Below are positions 36,273 to 44,092 of a DNA stretch of 64,000 nucleotides, piece by piece. The position numbers and the translations under genes were made by a program. The notes below the pieces were generated by a model, which saw only the letters and a list, made by a program, of their open reading frames with translations, was not told where the DNA came from and made no database searches. Each line of letters begins with the position of its first letter. Within the stretch, counting starts at the first letter, position 1. Source of the DNA: Massilia horti (GTDB lineage: Bacteria > Pseudomonadota > Gammaproteobacteria > Burkholderiales > Burkholderiaceae_D); assembly GCF_004614195.1 (NCBI RefSeq), contig NZ_SPUM01000081.1:29486-93485 (forward strand), read 5' to 3'.

Positions 36273-37610
36273 CTAGAAAGGCCTGATCGGCATCCCTGGG
36301 ACAGTGGGAAAGAACACACCCCCAGAACTCAGGGAAGTGATTTCCTGCGGCAGGTCGAACACAGCAACTAGATGATTCATCGGAAGGGAAGCGAGGTTTT
36401 GGAGCCTCACCCTTCCGTAACGACGTGCACGTCGAATCGCCCAATAGTAACCGGCGAAGACAGCCAAGTAGATCGCACGATAGGCGATCCGCGGTAGCCT
36501 CCCTTCACAGGTGCGAAGGCCGATGATGGGTTCATCCATCAGCTCAAGGTCCCCCAACGCCTGTCCCAGACTCGAGAAGGAAGTTAAGCTATTCATCATG
36601 AATACATAGGCCAGTTCTTGCGCAGGCAATGCCATCGCATCAATTCCGTTATCGTCCTCCGCCTGTCGCCAGATAGCACGCAATTCAGCCTCGCGCTTAA
36701 GTACCGCTGCAGGTCCGCCGAAAAGCCAGCGCTGGAATGAACGTATCGTTGCACGATAAACTGCGGTTGGCGTGCGGACCCGGCGGCGCCATGGGCGATT
36801 CCCGGTTAAACCAGGAGCGGCATCCTCGGTTCGCATCTGCACATTCCAACTTAAAATGGTTACAGCGGCATTGGAGCCGCCGACGTTATCACAGGGAAAT
36901 GGGAGCAATTTCAAAGCCACCGCCCGTACCAACACTTCTGGGTTGCACCACTGAATCGTTGTGTCGGCAACCATGAAGGATTTCCGCTTGACGATGTACT
37001 GCAAGGGGGCCAGGCGGTAAGCGGCATCGCGCATCCATTGCAGACGAGGATCGAATGCACGCTTGAGTTCGGCCTTGTGCAAGCGAAAATCGAGATGAGC
37101 CGACAACCTGGGATCGGCTCCACTCAGGCTCGCTTCGCAGGCGAGACATCGGTACGGTTTCAGGGTCAGTTGGGTCGTCATCCCATAGTCACCGGTTGTG
37201 CAGCCACAAGATTGGCAACATTGGGTCAAGAGGCAACCGTGCAGTGGGCAAGCATCCTGGAGGACGAATTGATACCAAATGCTATGGTAACCGGCTTCTA
37301 GGCATATGGGACAGAACCGTAGCTTCTTGCACATCCACGGGCCCGCGGTGCGAGCAGCGAAGCGCAAGCACTCCGCTTCTGCAAGACAGGGCAAGTCCCA
37401 GGAGGTAAGGATGGTGAAATCTACACTCAAGTCAATCGCCTGACTGGTCCCCCTGTTCCCCAGCCTTTGTCGTCCACAGCACATCCGGAGCAGAGAGGCT
37501 CCGCGCAACCCGTTTTGCCAGCCAAAGCGCCATAGGGCACTGAGAACGGACTCATGCGGTAGAGGCTCATGTTGCACACCATTCCAACCTGTAACGAGCT
37601 GGTTGTTCAT
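36273..37610 (-). CDS. tniQ: TniQ/TnsD-family target-selection protein (copy 2)
   Basis: A 445-residue TniQ-family protein with the P-L-P-H-E-S-V-L-S-A-L-W-R-F opening, then C-P-I-C-x-x-x-G-Y-H-S and C-P-L-H, C-C-Q-S-C and C-L-A-C zinc motifs. It resembles copy 1 in layout but differs widely in sequence. In Tn7 relatives with two TniQ proteins, one often serves a fixed chromosomal site and the other a different target; which is which here cannot be told. The ATG at 37610 has only a weak ribosome-binding site. About 240 bp separate it from copy 1. Confidence 0.85.
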   Translation of the reverse strand: MNNQLVTGWNGVQHEPLPHESVLSALWRFGWQNGLRGASLLRMCCGRQRLGNRGTSQAIDLSVDFTILTSWDLPCLAEAECLRFAARTAGPWMCKKLRFCPICLEAGYHSIWYQFVLQDACPLHGCLLTQCCQSCGCTTGDYGMTTQLTLKPYRCLACEASLSGADPRLSAHLDFRLHKAELKRAFDPRLQWMRDAAYRLAPLQYIVKRKSFMVADTTIQWCNPEVLVRAVALKLLPFPCDNVGGSNAAVTILSWNVQMRTEDAAPGLTGNRPWRRRVRTPTAVYRATIRSFQRWLFGGPAAVLKREAELRAIWRQAEDDNGIDAMALPAQELAYVFMMNSLTSFSSLGQALGDLELMDEPIIGLRTCEGRLPRIAYRAIYLAVFAGYYWAIRRARRYGRVRLQNLASLPMNHLVAVFDLPQEITSLSSGGVFFPTVPGMPIRPF

Positions 37611-38612
37611 CTGTCAGCAAGCTGGGTGCGAATTGATGTGCGGCGGCGATTGAAATTAATGCAACAGTGTTTGAGAGGATGACTGGTTTTCGCGAATCGG
37701 TTTTGATATCCGACGAGGTGCATGCGGGTGCACTTGACGCGTGGAGGCACCGAAATATGGACGGAAGCTCAGGTGCCAACCAAGGTCGGGAGAAATTAGA
37801 CTAAGCGCGCAAGCTGCGGCCATCCTGAGATAGATTCCGCCCAGCTGGGAGAGGTGCTGTTGTGCGAGACTGCGGCCCGCGGGTGACACGGGCGGACCAA
37901 GCCAGCCGCGTGCATTCTTACTCATGGCTGCGCCAGCACGGCTGGCTGAGCCACTGGTGCTCTTGCAGACCGCTATGGGCTCAGTCGCGGGTCGACTGGG
38001 TGGGTTCCGGAACGGAGCACCAACAACTCGCGGCGACATTATGTGGCGGCCGCATGAAGGCTGCGGCTGAGACCCAAGCAGAATCCTAAACGCCACGATT
38101 TTGAATACGGTCAGTCGACAATCGCCTTATCGATCAATCTGCCGCCCTTGCGCTCCTTGGGACGCAGTGTCGAAATGCAATCACCGCGCTATCTCGTATC
38201 TTGCCGCGATCGAAGAGGCGCTAGTTTTGAATACCGAGAACGCAGCAGAAACCGCCAACCTCATGGCTACTCTTGCTCGCCACAGAGTGGCGGGCTGAGG
38301 GGCCGCCTTGTCTACAACCACTCGGGAACCGCTGAAGGAGGATGTGCCAGTCCACACGCCGAGCAAACATAGCACGATGACGCGTCTGGGGCGGCTTCCC
38401 GGCCGTGAGGAACTGGGCGACTTTAGCTTCGAGTACGCGCCAAAGGTGTCTAACGCAGCCAGTTCGAGGAAGATCTTGGCTCGGCTGCATCGAGCACAGT
38501 GGCCCCTCTGCTGCCGGCGGACAAACAGCGAAAAGCCGACATATTGCAGAGGGTGCGAGAGGAATGACACCGTTCGCTGGGAAAACGCATCAATTTTCAA
38601 TCGATGTTGACA
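37611..38612. other. Intergenic with possible IS21-type remnants
   Basis: About 1 kb between tnsC and the second tniQ, unusual inside a transposition operon. It holds short plus-strand frames. One (ending near 38298) reads like the end of a transposase (A-A-I-E-E-A-L, then L-A-R-H-R-V-A-G); the next (38308-38610) has G-R-E-E-L-G-D-F-S-F-E-Y and A-R-L-H-R-A-Q, faintly like an IstB N-terminal segment. Together they suggest a decayed IS21-type istA/istB junction, but this is weak. No CRISPR repeats were seen. Confidence 0.3.
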
Positions 38613-39677
38613 TTATCTCTTGACTTTGACTTTCTTGCCCTGCTGTTTCATCTCTGCCGCGGCAGCAATCGCTAATGCATCTTCAATCAGGGCGTATTCG
38701 ACGGCGTCCGCCCACGCCTTCGGACCAATTTCAAGTGTTGCAGAATCTTTGGCAGCGTGGTCGAGTAACAGGGCACGGATCGCAAGGAATAGTTGACGGG
38801 CAGGGAAACCTGCTTTTGTTGAATTGGAGCCAGCAGCCGATATCAAAGCGTCGAGCAGCGCCTTGGCTTGTGCTTGCATCCGAAACCCAGCCGTCCATGC
38901 CCTCGGGATGAAAAACTGCGGCCAAGCAGAACCGTTCCGATCCGGAAAGACCGCACTATCAATTCCTGCCAAGACTGCTGTAAAGTCCTCAACGGTGCTA
39001 AGTCCTCGAAAGCTCCGCTTACGCATCGTAAATCTGCTGACCAGATCGAGATGGCCACCGTCTCGGAGCTTCTGAATAACTCCGTCAAATTCCGGATCCT
39101 GCCCCATCATGATTACGACGAGCTGCACCCCCTCTTTGTCAAGCTCGTTCCCGACGTCTTTCAGGAATTTGAAATCCTGCAGCGCCATCTCTTGCGCTTC
39201 GTCGATCAACAACACGACGAGGTCGAGCCCCGATTCTGTGCCTCCATCGATTAACCGATTTATCAGCCGCTCACGGAGATCGGAAGTCTCTCCTTTTCGC
39301 TCACTGTGTCGAGCCGTACGAAGGAAATGTTTGAAGAACGCTCGGATCGACGGCACCTGGTGGTTCAAGATCACGTGACGAAACACGCACATTTCCGGGA
39401 ACTCTTTCCTCAATTGACTTTCTACCATAGTTAACGCATAGGACTTGCCGACGCCGCTTTTGGCGGTAAAACAACAGCCGGGCTCACGCAGCAGGACAAT
39501 TCGTTTGATGGTCCTATACAACTCACTGATGGGCGGCGTCGGCAGCACAACTTTTCCGCTCAAAAGTGGGTGTTTAATGGCAACCTTCATTCCGCTGCCC
39601 TCCGCTGAATGTTTCGGCGGCGCGGCCTCGCACATCGAGGGGGAGTCGCTCAGGGCAAAAGCGTTATCATTTGGCAT
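38613..39677 (-). CDS. tnsC: TnsC-like AAA+ transposition regulator
   Basis: A 354-residue AAA+ ATPase: Walker A A-K-S-G-V-G-K-S (72-79), Walker B V-V-L-L-I-D-E-A-Q-E (D159, E160), and a Lys-rich C-terminus. TnsC assembles on target DNA with TniQ/TnsD and activates the TnsAB transposase. It starts 2 bp after the tnsB stop, in the standard tnsA-tnsB-tnsC order. A second, distinct TnsC-like gene lies 5 kb away at the other edge of the module. Confidence 0.88.
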   Translation of the reverse strand: MPNDNAFALSDSPSMCEAAPPKHSAEGSGMKVAIKHPLLSGKVVLPTPPISELYRTIKRIVLLREPGCCFTAKSGVGKSYALTMVESQLRKEFPEMCVFRHVILNHQVPSIRAFFKHFLRTARHSERKGETSDLRERLINRLIDGGTESGLDLVVLLIDEAQEMALQDFKFLKDVGNELDKEGVQLVVIMMGQDPEFDGVIQKLRDGGHLDLVSRFTMRKRSFRGLSTVEDFTAVLAGIDSAVFPDRNGSAWPQFFIPRAWTAGFRMQAQAKALLDALISAAGSNSTKAGFPARQLFLAIRALLLDHAAKDSATLEIGPKAWADAVEYALIEDALAIAAAAEMKQQGKKVKVKR

Positions 39678-39679
39678 GG

Positions 39680-41752
39680 TCAGTCGCCTCTCTCAATTGG
39701 GTGCATGTCAGGAATGCTGTTGAGGCCAAAAGGATCCATTCGTGGGCCATCAACCCCAACTGACTCGACGTGGTTTCCAACCTCCACCACTTGAGCAGGG
39801 GCTGGCCGCAGGTGGGACTTGCTAGGCGGCTGTTGCGGCGCGGTGGGTTCAGGGAGCGCCCGTTCCTTCACCTCCACCTCCGCCTCAGCCTCGGCCCTCT
39901 CCAGCTTGGGAGCAATTCGCGCGAGCGCCAACGCGTCCTTAGAGCACCGTGGAGCCTTCGATTTTCCGCGCCGCTTTTTGGTTATCTCGTCGGCCCTGCC
40001 ATGCACCCATCGGCGCACCGTTGACAGCCCGTTTTCGTGTAGTTGAGCAGAATAGCCGGCGCTGTTGATCAGTGCGCGATCGCGAAAGGATATCTGAATA
40101 CCTGCCCACTTACGGGGCGGCTCTATCCACCCAAGATCCTCCCCCGTGTCCTTCACAGTAACTCTGACGAGTGCCGTGGAGCGGCGGTCGCAATACGCAA
40201 TGAGCTTTTGTTCGATCAGGTCGTACCTTTGAGCCAAGCCGGGACTCGTATAGCGCCAGCGGCCGATATTGACATATGGGCGCACGTTCTTTTTGAGGTT
40301 GCCTCGAACCGTCACCTCCTCAACGTGAGCCATCAGCCGCAGGTCTTCCTGGGCGGGCTTCGGCAGCGGCAGGCGCAGAAAGCCGCTGGCCGGATGACGC
40401 ATCGCGGCTTGCAGCGCCTGAATCGGCGCTGCCTTCTGCAACGTGTCGCCACGAGTTTCGTTGTGCTCTCGGATGCATCCGTAAATGATGGCCACAAGTT
40501 CGTTCAGCATGATTCTGAAACGAACTGCCTCCTGATTGGGGGAAGCGCTACGCCGGGTATCGCCGGGACCAGACCCATAGGTGGATGGAAGCCTTTGCAA
40601 GCCACGGCGGGTCAGCGCGCCGAAAACGCGCTCTATGAGGTCACGGCGCCACCACGCCTTGATGGGGCCAAAGTTTACAGCGCAGCCCACTGTGTCGATG
40701 ATATTGCTAACAACCTCAGCAGCAGTATTGCACTTCGCGTTGTCCATTTTTAGGACGCTGAAGCATTGATGCTCTAATTCTGGGAACATCTGGTTTGGAA
40801 GGACCTTCTTATCAACTATTAAGGCGCACCGTGGGTCACCCTCTTTAAAGCTAAGCGGGCGCAACGCCGATTCGATCACCTCGAGCACACTGTCACTGCT
40901 GGGATTTAACTCCAAAGCGATATAGACGCCAATCACGAGACCGAGTTTTTCCTCCACCAGCAATCCGAAGTACCAGCGCCGAAGCGGAAGGTCGATCTCG
41001 ACACCAAAGGCATTTTCGATCACGATAATCGAAGCGGCGTCGACCAAATGAAAATCGAGTTGGACAGCGCCAAATGCCCGCAGCGATGGCAGTATAGACT
41101 TTTGTCCGTTCCCGACGGTGGTGCGACGCGCTGCTTCCTCGCCAGATCTAGCCCGAATCCATCTGGCGCTGTCGCATCCAAGCAGACTAATACAATACTT
41201 CCTCAGCGACTTATACCCCACATTTTCGGTATTGAATGGCCAGTCGTCATCCGTCAGGCCTAGTTCACGTAATTTGGTCGTGAATTCTCCGTGCAGTTCC
41301 ATATAAGGGATGCGTACCTCGTCGACCGAATGGCTGCTTGATTCCGGTAGGAACAATGCTCGAATATATTCTTCGACGTCCGGGTACCGATCGAACAGTT
41401 GGCGTAGAGCTCCTGCACAGCCGCCAGAACCTCCACCTCGTACGTGCTGAACTGCTGCAGTCCGCTTATAACCATCGGGGCGCCAACCCTTTAGCAATGC
41501 ATAAAACCCAGTGATCTCGCCATCGCCAGCTTGGCTGATACACCTTTTCACAAGACGCCGTACCTCTTGTGCGTCCTTTCCGGTCTCATCAAAAATCGTC
41601 GCTGCAGATTCGCCGTCAGCGTACATTTCGACCGCGCGACGCCGGGCGGCAAATCCAGGATCAGCCCGCGCGAACTCGATGTCCGGTTCAGGCCACTTGC
41701 TCGTGTCCGTATATGCATATGGAATAAGTACTCGGCGTCGCCCTTGGGTCAT
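39680..41752 (-). CDS. tnsB: TnsB-like DDE transposase
   Basis: A 690-residue transposase of the TnsB/Mu/TniA type. The DDE triad can be placed: D233 in Q-L-D-F-H, D337 in L-K-M-D-N, E374 in R-D-L-I-E-R-V-F-G. The N-terminal ~200 residues should bind the end repeats, and a Mu-type beta-barrel segment follows the catalytic core. The C-terminal ~100 residues are Pro/Ala/Lys-rich, a plausible TnsC contact. The start overlaps the tnsA stop by ATGA. TnsB cuts and joins the 3' ends of the element. Confidence 0.9.
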   Translation of the reverse strand: MTQGRRRVLIPYAYTDTSKWPEPDIEFARADPGFAARRRAVEMYADGESAATIFDETGKDAQEVRRLVKRCISQAGDGEITGFYALLKGWRPDGYKRTAAVQHVRGGGSGGCAGALRQLFDRYPDVEEYIRALFLPESSSHSVDEVRIPYMELHGEFTTKLRELGLTDDDWPFNTENVGYKSLRKYCISLLGCDSARWIRARSGEEAARRTTVGNGQKSILPSLRAFGAVQLDFHLVDAASIIVIENAFGVEIDLPLRRWYFGLLVEEKLGLVIGVYIALELNPSSDSVLEVIESALRPLSFKEGDPRCALIVDKKVLPNQMFPELEHQCFSVLKMDNAKCNTAAEVVSNIIDTVGCAVNFGPIKAWWRRDLIERVFGALTRRGLQRLPSTYGSGPGDTRRSASPNQEAVRFRIMLNELVAIIYGCIREHNETRGDTLQKAAPIQALQAAMRHPASGFLRLPLPKPAQEDLRLMAHVEEVTVRGNLKKNVRPYVNIGRWRYTSPGLAQRYDLIEQKLIAYCDRRSTALVRVTVKDTGEDLGWIEPPRKWAGIQISFRDRALINSAGYSAQLHENGLSTVRRWVHGRADEITKKRRGKSKAPRCSKDALALARIAPKLERAEAEAEVEVKERALPEPTAPQQPPSKSHLRPAPAQVVEVGNHVESVGVDGPRMDPFGLNSIPDMHPIERGD

Positions 41753-42447
41753 ACTGCCTCCGCTACCAACAATGTCTCCTCCGAAAATAGCCGCGTGTCC
41801 AAATTTGCAGAAACGCGGCCCGCCTGCAGGAACCGGGCGATGGTTGCAACCATCAGTGCTCGGTCGATCCCATCTTGTTGCAGCAACTCACGCACTGATA
41901 CTTTCCCTGAGCTGTCTAGATGGCCACGAAGAACTCGTGCCTCGCGATGGGAGGGGTAATGGCGTGCCCGTGTCATTGCTGCGCAAAGCAACAGCCAGTT
42001 GTCAAAGGCGACCGCTTTACCGGCCACGTCCCGCTCTGTGCGCTTTACGTAGACAGCACCGCCTGGCTCAGCGGCACCGGCCAAGACGCTTGGCGGAGCC
42101 GGCGCCTTGCTACGTGAGGACGTAGACCGGGTGACCTCCCACCATTCGTTGGATCCGTCACGGCGCTCCACTTCAAGATCGGGGCAGACTTCGACCAGGT
42201 CACCGCCAACGGGAATCCGAAAGGGGCTTGGCCGCACTTTGTATCCCGCCACTGATGGGTCGCCTTCCAAAAGCACACAGAGCATGAAGTTGAGATCGCC
42301 ATCGATGGTTAAGCGCCTTCCATTCTTAGGCGATTCGAAGATCCAAAGGTTGAACGGCTTTCGTCCCCGCTCGTTGATTCGCTGTAGCAAGGACTGACCG
42401 GACATTTCCGATTCGGGCTCTGCTGCCCTGTGAAAAGTTCTTTTCAT
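41749..42447 (-). CDS. tnsA: TnsA-like endonuclease
   Basis: A 232-residue protein at the head of the transposition operon. I chose the ATG at 42447 (AAGGGG upstream); an in-frame start at 42477 adds 10 residues. The TnsA-type nuclease core shows E61 (L-L-E-G-D), D90 (V-C-P-D-L-E-V) and W-W-E104-V-T106. The last is where TnsA normally has Q/E-x-K; here the catalytic Lys is replaced by Thr, so 5'-strand cleavage may be altered. TnsA with TnsB gives cut-and-paste transposition. The gene lies about 580 bp from the repeat array at the element's end. Confidence 0.72.
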   Translation of the reverse strand: MKRTFHRAAEPESEMSGQSLLQRINERGRKPFNLWIFESPKNGRRLTIDGDLNFMLCVLLEGDPSVAGYKVRPSPFRIPVGGDLVEVCPDLEVERRDGSNEWWEVTRSTSSRSKAPAPPSVLAGAAEPGGAVYVKRTERDVAGKAVAFDNWLLLCAAMTRARHYPSHREARVLRGHLDSSGKVSVRELLQQDGIDRALMVATIARFLQAGRVSANLDTRLFSEETLLVAEAV

Positions 42448-43028
42448 TTGCGGCCCCTTGATATACCAAGCGCACACTGCTGAGGTTGCGGACCTGCGTG
42501 AGACAACGCAGAAGGCGAATTTATCTGTTGTTAGTCTCTTTTTTTGCTTGGGATGGCGATACGGCTCGGCTTGTCTTATTAGTCAAAAAGATTAGCTTTT
42601 CTTTAATTTCTTCGGCGCACGAATCGGACCGTCCCAGCCAAGGCTGGCCATCAGTGGCGTGGCAGAGCGAAGGGTCCACGACAAGCGCGAGCAGCCCAGC
42701 CGTGCTCACTGCCGAGAAAAGTGAGCCTCCCCCCGGCGCGTTTGGTGCGGTGCAAGCGGATTTTGGGCGTCTCGAGCAGCGCCGTTTTGCAGTTCAAGTG
42801 CAAAGTCACGGGCGCCAAGCCAATGCGCACACCGCCTGGCTCCCGTCTGTCCCAGATCGCAACATGGCTCTAAGACGGGCGAGCGGTCGTTTGCGATGTG
42901 TCGGTGCGATGTGTCTAGACGCCCCTAGCTGGATGAAGATGCCTGACCCGGCGGCGGTCGCCCACCCCTCAAACACCTCGGTCGCAGGTGCCCTGGCCTA
43001 AGGTTGTGGCTCTTGCATACATTTTGGA
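42448..43028. other. Region between tnsA and end repeats
   Basis: About 580 bp upstream of tnsA. Frames on both strands are short or compositionally poor. There is a T-rich stretch near 42536-42550 and an AT-rich patch (about 42590-42615) that may hold the tnsA promoter. A partial repeat-like CCTAAGGTT lies at about 42998. Confidence 0.35.
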
Positions 43029-43205
43029 TGCACCTTCAGGTAATCAGCGGCACGCATTCTTTTTGGGCGTACCTTTAGGTTAAGTCGAACTTTTTCGCTG
43101 CACATTCAGGTTTGTCGGTATAAACCTAATAAGTCAGCCGTTGAGCACGTATGCCCAGCAAAATCAACGGCTTACGGAGTGAGGGGTGGATGAACCTTTA
43201 GGTAA
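43029..43205 (+). repeat. Direct repeats at transposon end (probable TnsB sites)
   Basis: Four 15-bp direct repeats with the core ACCTTYAGGT: TGCACCTTCAGGTAA (43029-43043), CGTACCTTTAGGTTA (43068-43082), TGCACATTCAGGTTT (43099-43113) and TGAACCTTTAGGTAA (43191-43205). Between the third and fourth lies the inverted repeat AGCCGTTGA/TCAACGGCT (43136-43144 and 43164-43172). Short repeats in one orientation outside tnsA are the pattern of TnsB-binding sites at a Tn7-type end. The terminus should lie between 43206 and the YdeI-like stop codon at 43260. Confidence 0.7.
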
Positions 43206-43259
43206 GAGGGTTCCAAGCCGAACCACCGAGCGGCTCGTCTTGGCCGGCCGCCAGATAGT

Positions 43260-43883
43260 TCACGCATGCACCTTCTCGTGCCGTTCCAGCATTTCTACGA
43301 ACTGGGCAATTTTCTTCGCGCGCGTTTCAGCCTTCTTCGCGGTTTGAATCCTGAACAGAATGGCGTATCGATTCCGGCTATCGAGAGCTGCAAAGAAATT
43401 CTTGGCCCGCGTATTACAGTCCAGTGCGAACTGGAAGTCGCTTGGTACGGTGGCCTTGCTGGCTGAGTCATACGCTGCATCCCAACGCCCGTCACTTTTG
43501 GCGCGCTCAACTTCCTGAAGGCCTGCCGGTTTCATTTTTCCCGTTTTGATCAGGGCAAGCGCCTTGTCCTTATTGATCTTCGACCAGACGCTTTTGTCCG
43601 AGCGCCGAGTGAATTTCTGGAGCCAGAATTGATTACTGTGGGCCTGTTTTTGCCCATCTATCCATCCAAAGCAAAGCGCGACCTCAACGGCTTCATCATA
43701 TGAAACGGACTGTACATCGCTACCTTTTTTTGCGAGCTGCAACCACACTCCGAGCGACGATTCGTGGTTTTGTGTCAGCCAATTGGCCCAGTCTTCTTGT
43801 CGTGCAAAGTGCTCAACCGGCAGTGTTGTGGATGACTTGGATTGAGGTTGCACGTCAGATTCCCTTTGCGGCACGTCGGTCAA
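43260..43883 (-). CDS. YdeI/OmpD-associated (OmdA) family protein
   Basis: A 207-residue protein of the YdeI/OmdA family: W-A-N-W-L-x-x-N-H-x-x-S-L-G-V-W-L, then Y-D-E-A-V-E-V-A-L-C-F-G-W-I-D-G-Q, then F-T-R-R, with a Lys/Ala-rich helical C-terminus. Members are linked to peptide or antimicrobial resistance, without a firm mechanism. Its 3' end faces the transposon end, about 55 bp away, as glmS does for Tn7, so it may be the attachment gene. Its GC content is lower than in the genes to the right, so it might itself be accessory. Confidence 0.82.
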   Translation of the reverse strand: MTDVPQRESDVQPQSKSSTTLPVEHFARQEDWANWLTQNHESSLGVWLQLAKKGSDVQSVSYDEAVEVALCFGWIDGQKQAHSNQFWLQKFTRRSDKSVWSKINKDKALALIKTGKMKPAGLQEVERAKSDGRWDAAYDSASKATVPSDFQFALDCNTRAKNFFAALDSRNRYAILFRIQTAKKAETRAKKIAQFVEMLERHEKVHA

Positions 43884-44092
43884 GGTTGAATGATTTGTCG
43901 GAGTTGAAACATTTTAAGGCATTCTTGGGAGCGACCCGCGAACGCTTCCCCTGCTTTTCACCCTGTCCAGGTATTCCTGCATTTCGCTCCACTTTCCCGT
44001 CGATTGGTCGCAAAAGCTCTGGCACGTAAGTACAGAAAATGATACTTTCCGTGGGTTAATGTTTTTGTTCTTTAATCCACACTCACATACAT

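Noticed and set aside
42486..43001. 171-residue plus-strand frame upstream of tnsA
   Set aside because: Poor composition and no motif; it covers what should be the tnsA promoter region.
32913..43205. CRISPR-associated transposon
   Set aside because: TniQ and TnsABC are present, but no Cascade or Cas12k gene and no CRISPR repeats were found in the module or its gaps.
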